DNA of 64,000 nt, taken from contig NZ_KB850113.1 of assembly GCF_000369625.1 (NCBI RefSeq), positions 153,850-217,849 on the forward strand, given 5' to 3'. The stretch comes from Acinetobacter variabilis (lineage in GTDB: Bacteria > Pseudomonadota > Gammaproteobacteria > Pseudomonadales > Moraxellaceae). Positions within the stretch are counted from its first letter, which is position 1. Every line of letters begins with the position of its first letter. This document shows positions 26,905 to 35,057 of the stretch, piece after piece. The notes below the pieces were generated by a model. It made no database searches. It saw nothing but the letters and a program-made list of their open reading frames with translations, and was not told the origin of the DNA. The translations under genes and the position numbers were made by a program.

Positions 26905-28248
26905 GTGAACCGTACCGTGTTTGTCGGAGACTTTTTTATTTAAGTTAGGCCACCTGACGACCTAACGGGTTAATCTTGTCATATACATTATTTCAAACTC
27001 AAAAGGCGATACATAACCCAGTGCACTGTGTACACGCTTTTTATTAAACCAATCCATCCAATTTAATGTCGCAAGTTGCACATCCGCTAAACCTTGCCAA
27101 TCTGTTTTTAAATATTTAATCACCTCTGTTTTGTATAAGCCGTTCACTAGTTCAGCCAAAGCATTATCATATGAATCACCAGTCGTACCGAGTGATGCTC
27201 GTAAATTTGCTGCTTCTAAACGATTGGTATAACGAATGGAAAGATATTGCATACCTCTGTCGGAATGGTGAATCACGTTCTTTGGCATACCTCGATCATG
27301 CAATGCTTGCTCCAATGCATCCAGGACCATGTCTGTATTCATACGTGTTGATACTTTTCATCCAACAATTGCTCGTGAGAACACATCAATAATAAAGGCG
27401 ATATAGACCCAACCTGAATTGGTTTGAATATACGTGAAGTCAGCGACCTGAGCACTGCTTCGCAAGGGTCAGGATGATCAGTATTAAAATTTTGAACATC
27501 TAGGCTACGGGTAGTTTGTTTATTCTTACCACGCTAAACACCTTGTGGACCTAGCTTCTGCATCAAGCGAACCATTGTACAGCGCGCAATAATATAGCCT
27601 TCACGTTTCAGTTTTTGCCAAACTTTACGTACACCATAACGAACTGAACTTTCTTTCCAAATTCGTTTGATTTGTTCAGCATGATGCTCATCATGTAGAT
27701 CTCGTTTCGCTCGATGTTCCCTTGCAAAGCGATGCTTTTCATCAACGAGATCTAGGGTTCGATAATAGGTAGAGGCTACGATCGGTAAAATCTTACAAAT
27801 CGCCTCAACGCCAGATAGGTCTTTATTGTTATGGATGAAATCCACCATTATTTGTGTGGGCGGTCGAGCTCCGCCTGGGCGAAAAAAGCGGCTGCTTTAC
27901 GTAGAATTTCGTTAGCACGTTGCAGTTCTTTATTTTTACGTTCGAGTTGTTTATTACGTTCTTGATCTGAAAGCTGCTGTACTTTAACTGGATTTTGTTT
28001 ATCCAGATATTTTTGATGCCAAATACGTAATGTTTCAGGCGTACAACCAATCTTAATGCAATATCTTTGATTGCAGCCCAAGTAGAAAGATAATCTTTTC
28101 AGATTCAATCAATAATTGGACCGCTCTATCTCTGATTTCAGGGGTATATTTAGGTTTTTTCATCGGAACACTACGCTTCGCTACGTCTTGCGAGGCAATG
28201 CTTCTCATCTCAGAAAGTTTGGTCTTCAACAAACCCGGTACGGTTCAC
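26905..28248 (-). mobile_element. Decayed IS3-family element
   Basis: Bounded by imperfect inverted repeats that begin GTGAACCGTACCG at 26905 and, on the other strand, at 28248; about 26 bp each. No clear target duplication. The right end abuts a fragment of an ISAba11-like element. Confidence 0.75.
26962..28163 (-). pseudogene. IS3-family orfA/orfB transposase, broken
   Basis: Reading from 28163, orfA begins MKKPKYTPEIRDRAVQLL, breaks by frameshift, then continues with GCTPETLRIWHQKYL and QLSDQERNKQLERKN to 27848. OrfB runs from 27848 to 27534, stops after LGPQGV (TAG where Arg is expected), and after more damage resumes with the end of the DDE domain (HSDRGMQYLSIRYTNR and VHSALGYVSPFEFE). 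Several frameshifts and stops mean no active transposase. Confidence 0.85.
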
Positions 28249-28278
28249 TTTTTTGAATCCGTCAATGCGTAAGTCCTA
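28247..28278 (-). mobile_element. 32-bp end fragment of an ISAba11-like element
   Basis: The stretch ending TGCGTAAGTCCTA is the reverse complement of the left end of the complete element at 53174-54274, identical over 32 bp. The rest of that copy is gone; the IS3 end touches it directly. Confidence 0.8.
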
Positions 28279-28620
28279 TACTCCATAAACCCTTTAAATT
28301 AATTAGGTGGTTTATGTCGCACTTCAAGTTTTACTCTGCCATGCATTCAAAATATTTATAAATTTTAAAAATAGTTTCATGATTTCTTATAAATAAATTA
28401 TATGAATATTAGACCTCTCGCGAAATTATCATTTTTGACTATTTTAGACTTTGATATTTATTTAAAAATCAACGCTTATCACTGATTAAATTTTGACTAA
28501 CACAAGAGGTGTATTCTACTTTTGAATAATTGTTCTAAGATTTTTTTTAATTATAATTAAAATTATATATTTGTTTTAAAAAATTATATATTTATTTTAA
28601 TTGAAAAATAGGGGTGTTGA
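28279..28620. other. AT-rich upstream region of the autotransporter gene
   Basis: No gene seen. Very AT-rich, with AGGGGTG as ribosome site at the right end. A promoter is likely but not identifiable by eye. Confidence 0.35.
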
Positions 28621-31524
28621 GTGTTCAATAATTTCTTTACAAAAACGGTTTTATCAGTAGCAATAACCTCCATTTTAATTGGTTGTGGTGGTGGCGGAGG
28701 TAATTCTGCATCAAATGGTCCAAATGTAACCACACCACCAGTGGGTGGGGTTGAGAATCCCGATACAGGTACTGGTTCAGATACAGGTACTGGTTCAGAT
28801 ACAGGTACTGGTTCAGATACAGGTACTGGTTCAGATACAGGTACTGGTTCAGGTGATAAAGAACCAACTACAACTCCTGAACAAGATTATGTGTATAAGA
28901 AAGAAAACTTTAATGTTGCAGAACCTAATACATCTGCAAATAAAGTAAAAGTTGGTGTTATTGACTCTGGCGTTCGAAAAAATGATATTTTAGAGCATGC
29001 AGTTAAAAAAGTTTATAAATACATTGAAGATTATGAAGCAGGTGAGATCACTGTTACCGATCTCACAAACGCAGGAATTGATATTCAGGATTTAAGTATT
29101 AACAATCACGGTACTTTAGTTGCAAGCGTTATTGCTGCTAAGTCAAATGGTGATCCAGAGTACGAAAATATTCCTGAGGGTGCTGCTAAAGATATTGCTG
29201 AAATCTATGGCGCACGCACTTCAGATCAAAATGGTGGTCTGGGCTATGCATCAGGCGCTCTCCTTGCTATGCAAGACTTGCATGATAAGCATGGTGTGAA
29301 ATTGTTTAATGGTTCATTTGGGACACGTACTGCCGAAACTGAATACAAGAAAACACTTACTAAATATGCAATGAATTTGGCCGATGGTGGTTCATTGATT
29401 GTTTTCTCAACAGGTAATGAAGGTTCTTCTACGCCTAATATTGAAGCCTTGCTTCCAACTTTCGTTGGGGGTGAGGGTATTGAGAAGGGGCTTTTAGCTG
29501 CAACTGGTCTAGATTCTACTAAAAAAGCTCTTTACCGTGCAAAAGATGGTACGGGTGCAAATGCGTGTGGGGATGCTGCTCGCTGGTGTATTGCTGCTGA
29601 TTATGAAGTTCCTGTTTATAGCGAAAATTTAAATGGTAATGCTGTTTTTGTAGGTACATCTGCATCTGCACCTCAAATTACTGCATTGGCTGCTCAAATC
29701 TGGTCTAAATATCCTTGGATGACAGCCGATCAAGTGCGTCAAACTATTTTGACTACTGCTGATTATGTTGATGATGGTTCAGGTAAAAAATTATTTAATG
29801 AAACTTTTGGTTGGGGTTATTTTAATCAAGCTTCGGCTTTGAAAGGCCCTGAAATGTTTAGCCAAATTTTTGGTGAAACCTTTAATGCAGAAGTTGATTC
29901 AGGTCTAGCTATTTTCTCTAACAACATCACTGGTGATGCAGGGTTAGTAAAAGGTGGTAAGGGTACATTGGTACTAAGTGGCAATAACACTTTCTCTGGT
30001 AATACTGTTGTAAGTGATGGTGAATTACGTGTGAATGGTAGTATTGAATCTCCATTAACGTCTGTATACAGCACAGGTTTATTAACAGGTGCTGGTGAGG
30101 TGGGTGCTGTTGATAATGGTGGTACTGTTTCAACGGAAAAGGGTCGCTTAACTATCGCTGGTGACTACAATCAGTATGAACAAGCAAAATTAGTGTATGG
30201 ATTGGAACACTATTTAACTGTTACTGGTGCTGCTAATCTAGATGGTGCGTTAGAAGTTACTGCTCAAGATCAAAAAATGGTTACTGCTGGTAAACATGAT
30301 GTAATTAAAGCAGGTTCTATTACAGGTGATTTTAATACGGTTACTGCTAATAGTGCATTCCTTCAAATCGGTGAAACCACTAAGGATGCTAATACTTATT
30401 CAGTAGATGTTCAGTTAAAAGATGCTAAAGTAGCAGGTACTTTGAACGGTGGTCTGTCTAATGCTTCTGGTGATTTAGTTAACCAACTTATGGCTAAAGC
30501 GAATGCGCAAGCTGTGAATGGTGAATCAACTGAATTAACCAGCTATGTAGCGAAAGTACAGCAAGCGGTGACTGCTGAGCAAGCACAAGCTGTCTTGAAT
30601 ACTAATGCGGGGGCGTTATTTGCGGAAATACCATCTGTATTATTGCACAACGATGCAATGACCAATGCGCAAGTCGCTCAACGTGCATTCCAAGTATCTA
30701 AACAAGGTGTAACAGGTGCGTGGGTAAATGGCGCTTATCAGGAGACTTCTACAAAAGCTAAAGGATGGGATAAGGTTGATTCAGAAATCTCAACTTTGAC
30801 CGCTGGTTCGGATTTCCAAGTGGCTGATAATGCGATTTTAGGTGCTTATGTTTCAACTTACAAAGATGACTCTAAGTTTTCACAATCAAATGGTACAAGT
30901 GAAACTGACCTGACTACCTTTGGTGTTTATGGTAAATGGAATACCGCATCAGACTTGTATTTCGCAGCTAATGCTCAATATGGTTTTGGTGATGTTGAAT
31001 TTAAACGTAGCGTAACAAACGGTGTGGATTCAGAGCAAAGCAATGCTAAATCTGATTTAGATAAGTATGGTGTATACGGTGAAGTAGGTTATAGCTTCAT
31101 TAACAATCAATGGTCTGTATCCCCATATGCTGCACTAAGCTTTAACAGTGTTACTTTGGACAAGGTTAATGAATCTAGTGAAATGGGTGTTACTGTTGAT
31201 GATGTAACAGCTAAAGAAAATAAACTGCACGTAGGTGTTCGATTCGACTATCAAGTTACTAAAAACTTGGCGCTAGGTGGTTATGGTGAATATGCTAATG
31301 CGGTAGATCGCTCTTTACCAAATGTTAACTTGGTATCAAACGTAGATAATACTGTTGGTGTGAGCTACCAAGCACCTGCTTACGACAAGGATTACTTCTT
31401 GTATGGCATTACATTCAACTATCTAACAAACAACTCTAAATGGAATATGTTTGGTGATGTAGCAGGAAATGCGAAAAATTCTGATGATATACAAGCTCAA
31501 TTAGGGCTTAAGTATATGTTTTAA
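28621..31524 (+). CDS. Subtilisin-like (S8) lipoprotein autotransporter
   Basis: 967 aa from GTG with AGGGGTG just before it. A signal peptide with lipobox (ILIGC, then Gly run) means the mature N-terminus should be lipidated. Next comes a repeat linker (five DTGTGS units), then an S8 protease domain with the triad Asp115 (GVIDSG), His163 (NNHGTLVA) and Ser347 (GTSASAP). An autotransporter-associated strand repeat (GKGTLVLSGNNTFSGNTVVS) and a C-terminal beta-barrel ending KYMF follow. This layout matches surface proteases such as NalP and SphB1 that trim other surface proteins. Stands alone; no operon partner. Confidence 0.88.
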   Translation: MFNNFFTKTVLSVAITSILIGCGGGGGNSASNGPNVTTPPVGGVENPDTGTGSDTGTGSDTGTGSDTGTGSDTGTGSGDKEPTTTPEQDYVYKKENFNVAEPNTSANKVKVGVIDSGVRKNDILEHAVKKVYKYIEDYEAGEITVTDLTNAGIDIQDLSINNHGTLVASVIAAKSNGDPEYENIPEGAAKDIAEIYGARTSDQNGGLGYASGALLAMQDLHDKHGVKLFNGSFGTRTAETEYKKTLTKYAMNLADGGSLIVFSTGNEGSSTPNIEALLPTFVGGEGIEKGLLAATGLDSTKKALYRAKDGTGANACGDAARWCIAADYEVPVYSENLNGNAVFVGTSASAPQITALAAQIWSKYPWMTADQVRQTILTTADYVDDGSGKKLFNETFGWGYFNQASALKGPEMFSQIFGETFNAEVDSGLAIFSNNITGDAGLVKGGKGTLVLSGNNTFSGNTVVSDGELRVNGSIESPLTSVYSTGLLTGAGEVGAVDNGGTVSTEKGRLTIAGDYNQYEQAKLVYGLEHYLTVTGAANLDGALEVTAQDQKMVTAGKHDVIKAGSITGDFNTVTANSAFLQIGETTKDANTYSVDVQLKDAKVAGTLNGGLSNASGDLVNQLMAKANAQAVNGESTELTSYVAKVQQAVTAEQAQAVLNTNAGALFAEIPSVLLHNDAMTNAQVAQRAFQVSKQGVTGAWVNGAYQETSTKAKGWDKVDSEISTLTAGSDFQVADNAILGAYVSTYKDDSKFSQSNGTSETDLTTFGVYGKWNTASDLYFAANAQYGFGDVEFKRSVTNGVDSEQSNAKSDLDKYGVYGEVGYSFINNQWSVSPYAALSFNSVTLDKVNESSEMGVTVDDVTAKENKLHVGVRFDYQVTKNLALGGYGEYANAVDRSLPNVNLVSNVDNTVGVSYQAPAYDKDYFLYGITFNYLTNNSKWNMFGDVAGNAKNSDDIQAQLGLKYMF
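28762..28851 (+). repeat. Five 18-bp in-frame repeats in the autotransporter linker
   Basis: Five perfect copies of GATACAGGTACTGGTTCA, each coding for DTGTGS. Copy-number change would alter linker length but keep the frame. Confidence 0.92.
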
Positions 31525-31683
31525 TGTGAAATTATTTTGTAAAATTTAATCATTAATCAGATTGTTAGGTGAGTTTAAGGCTATTGAAATATCTTATAAA
31601 TTTTAAATAAATAGGTATTGAAATTTCAATTATGTATGCTTTATTGACCAACATCAAATGTTAACTTAGCTAAATTAGCATAT

Positions 31684-31718
31684 AAAAAAGGCTATTTTCT
31701 AGGAAAATAGCCTTTTCT
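31684..31718 (+). terminator. Terminator after the autotransporter gene
   Basis: AAAAGGCTATTTTC and GAAAATAGCCTTTT form a 14-bp stem with a short loop and T-rich tail. Confidence 0.8.
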
Positions 31719-31974
31719 CTTCAAATTGAATGAGAAGATATGTCAAAATTTTGGGAGAAATTGGATTAGCTACTTTTCTAAGAAAGAACGTCTGTTTCTA
31801 TGAAAAGGTTATGCAAACTTAAGATTTATTAGTTCTAAGCTAAATAAATCTTTGCCACATTTTTTGCCACACTTTTTTTAATGGCTATCACAAACTATCA
31901 TATGCAAGTAATTGAATAATAGATAATTCAATAACTTATATTAGATAGAAATTGATGTGGTTGAGTTCTAGTGA

Positions 31975-31998
31975 GTTCAACTCCCGCCATCTCCACCA
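31975..31998 (+). other. tmRNA 3'-end fragment, attachment-site scar of an integrated element
   Basis: The 24 bases include TTCAACTCCCGCC and end CTCCACCA, matching the 3' end of ssrA (E. coli differs by one base in memory). The 5' side of the T stem (GTGAG) does not pair with CCCGC and no tmRNA body lies upstream, so this is only the conserved crossover segment. Two copies of TTTGCCACA near 31851-31875 could be integrase arm sites. An integrase gene starts 170 bp on. Confidence 0.7.
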
Positions 31999-32033
31999 AA
32001 ATTCAAATCCATATAGTCTCATATGGTCTGTAA

Positions 32034-32067
32034 GGGCATGAAAATTAATGATTTTCATGCCCTTTTT
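32034..32067 (+). terminator. Terminator behind the tmRNA fragment
   Basis: GGGCATGAAAAT and ATTTTCATGCCC with loop TAATG, then five T. It may be the natural ssrA terminator. Confidence 0.85.
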
Positions 32068-32168
32068 GTTTCTTGAAGTTCCTTTGAATCTCTTAAAGTC
32101 TCACGCATTGTGTTGGTATAAGTGTTGGTATAAAACTATTTCCAAGTTAAATTTTGGAATAGATAAAG

Positions 32169-32442
32169 ATGTTAAAAGCTCAGGAAATTAAAGATGCAAA
32201 ACACTCAGGGATTGGCAAAGCTCCTCTTAAATTAAGTGATGGAGGAGGTCTTCAACTTCATGTTTTTGCGAATGGTAGAAAGACATGGATATACTCCTAT
32301 CGGTTTCAGGGAAAACAAAAAAATATAACCTTAGGAAAATACCCTCAAATGACTACTATTGTGGCAAGGAGCAGTGCTGCAAATTTGAAAAAACAATTAG
32401 CAGAAAATCCTGATAAAGAATTAGTATTAACTAATAGAAAAC
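32169..32442 (+). pseudogene. Tyrosine integrase (DUF4102/P4 type), truncated by an IS
   Basis: The first 91 codons survive: an arm-DNA-binding domain with LSDGGGLQLHVFANGRKTW and YRFQGKQKNITLGKYP, as in P4-type integrases. The frame then enters the IS at 32443 and ends at 32489. The catalytic domain is not found on the far side of the IS, so that part was deleted. Its place next to the tmRNA fragment fits an element that integrates in ssrA. Confidence 0.85.
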
Positions 32443-33481
32443 GGCTTTGTTGCACAAACCTATCTGTAAAGGCTTTTTCAGCGATATAATTTTCAAATGA
32501 AGAAGCCTACACACAAAATCTACCGCACAACCAATTGGCCCGCATATAACCGAGCACTCATGAGTCGCGGAAATATTGCCATTTGGTTTGATCCTGCTAC
32601 GCAATGGTATGCGCCATCAAAAGGCAAACAAGGGCGAAATCAAACCTACTCCGACGCAGCTATCCAATGCTGCTTAATGATTAAATCCTTATTCCGTCTA
32701 TCTTTACGTATAGTCACTGGCTTTGTGCAAAGTCTGATTAAACTTTGCGGATTAAATTGGACCGCACCAGATTACAGTACGCTTTGTAGAAGACAAAAGC
32801 ATATTGATATTGCAATCAGCTACCAAAAAAGTAGCGATGGGCTGCATCTACTCGTAGACTCTACAGGCATGAAGTTTCTAGGTGAGGGCGAATGGAAACG
32901 CAAGAAACATGGAGCTGAATATCGTCGCCAATGGCGTAAACTACATATTGGTATAGATGCCAAAACCCTACAAATACGCGCTATTCAGCTCACAACCAAT
33001 AATGTCAGTGATTCACAGGTGCTTGGTGATTTACTTAATCAGATTCCACAAGATGAGCAGATTGACTCTGTTTATACCGATGGAGCTTATGACACCAAGC
33101 AATGCCGTCAGGTCATTGCAGATCGGCAAGCACATGCGGTGATTCCACCTAGAAAAAATGCGAAACCATGGAAAGATACAAAGAGTAGCTCGCTAGAGCG
33201 AAATGAATTACTTCGAACAGTTAAACGTTTAGGCAGGACATTATGGAAAAAATGGTCAGGCTATCATCGCCGCAGTTTGGTGGAAACCAAGATGCATTGC
33301 ATCAAATTATTAGGCGATAAATTAATGGCAAGAAGCTTTCCTAGTCAGGTGAATGAAATTCATGCACGTGTAGCAGTCCTCAACAGATTTACGGAATTAG
33401 GTCGACCACTTACCCAAGTTACGCGTTAAATTTGGCTCAATTAGGGGCGCTTTGCATTTCAAATCTTTGTGCAACAAAGCC
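32443..33481 (+). mobile_element. Intact IS5-type element (ISAba13-like), copy 2
   Basis: 1039 bp between GGCTTTGTTGCACAAA and TTTGTGCAACAAAGCC. Length and family fit ISAba13 as I remember it; identity was not checked. Flanks ATAGAAAAC and GATAAATAA do not match, so the usual target duplication is absent and an IS-mediated deletion is likely. Confidence 0.88.
32497..33429 (+). CDS. IS5-family transposase
   Basis: 310 aa, complete. DDE transposase: an Asp in LLVDSTGMKFLGEGEW, a second in YTDGAYDTKQCRQVIADRQ, and the Glu region GYHRRSLVETKMHCIKLLG. N-terminal part MKKPTHKIYRTTNWPAYNRA is typical of this group. It could also move the broken copy at 14025. Confidence 0.9.
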   Translation: MKKPTHKIYRTTNWPAYNRALMSRGNIAIWFDPATQWYAPSKGKQGRNQTYSDAAIQCCLMIKSLFRLSLRIVTGFVQSLIKLCGLNWTAPDYSTLCRRQKHIDIAISYQKSSDGLHLLVDSTGMKFLGEGEWKRKKHGAEYRRQWRKLHIGIDAKTLQIRAIQLTTNNVSDSQVLGDLLNQIPQDEQIDSVYTDGAYDTKQCRQVIADRQAHAVIPPRKNAKPWKDTKSSSLERNELLRTVKRLGRTLWKKWSGYHRRSLVETKMHCIKLLGDKLMARSFPSQVNEIHARVAVLNRFTELGRPLTQVTR

Positions 33482-33526
33482 GATAAATAATATAAATACA
33501 AATACTTATTCATAAAGTTATTTTGT

Positions 33527-33543
33527 TGGCACGCTTTGTGCTT
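33527..33543 (+). promoter_or_regulatory. Sigma-54 promoter of the nitrate assimilation operon
   Basis: TGGCACGCTTTGTGCTT has the -24 GG and -12 GC doublets at the correct distance, with one mismatch in the TTGC part. It lies 134 bp before the transporter start and only 46 bp to the right of the IS boundary, so upstream activator sites may have been displaced. Confidence 0.75.
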
Positions 33544-33551
33544 AATAGAAT

Positions 33552-33669
33552 TTGAGTCAAAGACGACTCTAAAGAAATTTGTAAGACGGCCAATGACGTC
33601 CGTTCTGATCGCATCTGGTGTGCAGCGATTCGCATAGCAGATAAGCCTATACGTTCAGTTCTGGAAGGA
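33552..33669 (+). ncRNA. Putative structured leader of the nitrate operon
   Basis: About 120 bases of untranslated leader with short stems: GACG/CGTC near 33586-33601 and ATCTG/CAGAT enclosing TGC/GCA near 33613-33642. Nitrate operons are often controlled by NasR/NasT-type antitermination in such leaders. The stems are not strong enough to claim an ANTAR target. Confidence 0.3.
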
Positions 33670-33676
33670 GATGGTG

Positions 33677-35017
33677 ATGTCTTCAAATTTATATGAAAAG
33701 AAAGCAACAAAAATAAGTCTTTTGAATTTCAGCAGCGCAGCAATGAGAGCCTTCCATATGAGTTGGCTCGCGTTTTTTGTCTGCTTCTTTGCCTGGTTCG
33801 CCTGTGCACCGCTGATGCCTGTGATCGCGGGTGAATTCAGCTTAACCAAAGATCAAATCGCCAATATCAATATTGCAGCAGTCGCGATCACCATTCTGGT
33901 TCGACTGATTGTCGGTCCGCTATGTGACAAATATGGTCCACGGAAAACCTATACCGCCTTACTCGTACTCGGCAGTATCCCGGTCTTTGGTGTGGCCTCT
34001 GCGAATAGCTATGAATCCTTTCTGTTTTTCCGCTTACTGATTGGCGCCATTGGTGCCAGTTTCGTCATTACCCAATATCACACCAGCATCATGTTTGCGC
34101 CGAATGTCGTGGGTACTGCAAATGCTGCATCAGCAGGTTGGGGAAATGCCGGTGGCGGTGCGACTCAAGCCTTGATGCCATTACTTCTGGCTGCGCTGGT
34201 GCTGTTCGGTGTTGAACAGGCGATGGGCTGGAGAATTGCCTTAATTGTTCCAGGCCTGATGATGCTGATCGTCGGTGCATTGTACTGGAAATTTACCCAA
34301 GACTGTCCACAAGGCAACTTTAAAGAACTGCGTGCAGCAGGAATTCAGGTTGGTAGCGAGAAAAAAGGTGGCATGGCAATTCTGATGCATGCGGCCCGTA
34401 ACTACCGTGTCTGGATTTTATTTGGCGCTTATGCGGCCTGTTTCGGTATCGAAATCTTCATTCATAACATCGTAGCCATGTACTACGTAGAAAACTTCAG
34501 CTTTGGTTTAAAAGAAGCAGGTATGACCGCCGGGATCTTCGGTCTGCTAGCACTGTTTGCCCGTGCACTGGGTGGCATTGTTTCAGATAAAGTCGCCATC
34601 AAAAAAGGCCTGGACGGACGTACCAAAGTGCTGTTTGCCATGATCTTGATGGAAGGCTTATTCCTGATTTTATTCTCGCAAATGAACAGTGCCATGCTGG
34701 CCATCATCACAATGACTGTCTTCGCATTATTTACCCACATGGCATGTGGTGCAACGTATGCGCTGGTGCCATTTATTGACCGGGATGCTTTAGGGGGTGT
34801 GGCTGGCATTATCGGTGCAGGCGGTAACGTGGGTGCGGTCGCAGCAGGATTCTTACTTAAAGGCATGCTGGATATTCAAACCTGTCTGATGGCACTTGGC
34901 GGCCTGGTCGTGATTGCAGCAAGTTTTGTTCTGATGATTCGCTTCTCGGTTGAGCATAAAGCCAAAGAGCAAAAGCTGTATGAAGAAGCTGTCCTTGAAC
35001 GAAACAACCTAGCTTAA
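33677..35017 (+). CDS. narK: Nitrate/nitrite MFS transporter (NarK/NasA type)
   Basis: 446 aa from ATG 33677, 7 bp after GGAAGGAG (an ATG at 33671 is too close to that site). MFS protein of the nitrate/nitrite porter family with about 12 helices, GPLCDKYGPRKTYTALL and the nitrate signature NAASAGWGNAGGGATQ. Imports nitrate for the reductases encoded next in the operon. Confidence 0.9.
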   Translation: MSSNLYEKKATKISLLNFSSAAMRAFHMSWLAFFVCFFAWFACAPLMPVIAGEFSLTKDQIANINIAAVAITILVRLIVGPLCDKYGPRKTYTALLVLGSIPVFGVASANSYESFLFFRLLIGAIGASFVITQYHTSIMFAPNVVGTANAASAGWGNAGGGATQALMPLLLAALVLFGVEQAMGWRIALIVPGLMMLIVGALYWKFTQDCPQGNFKELRAAGIQVGSEKKGGMAILMHAARNYRVWILFGAYAACFGIEIFIHNIVAMYYVENFSFGLKEAGMTAGIFGLLALFARALGGIVSDKVAIKKGLDGRTKVLFAMILMEGLFLILFSQMNSAMLAIITMTVFALFTHMACGATYALVPFIDRDALGGVAGIIGAGGNVGAVAAGFLLKGMLDIQTCLMALGGLVVIAASFVLMIRFSVEHKAKEQKLYEEAVLERNNLA

Positions 35018-35057
35018 AACACAAGATACAAGATTTAGAAAATTTAGGAGAAGGAAT

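Noticed and set aside
31960..31998. Functional tmRNA or tRNA gene
   Set aside because: Only the last 24 bases match; the 5' side of the T stem does not pair and no tmRNA body lies upstream.
34483..34866. 127-codon minus-strand frame inside the nitrate carrier gene
   Set aside because: Antisense shadow; no start context.
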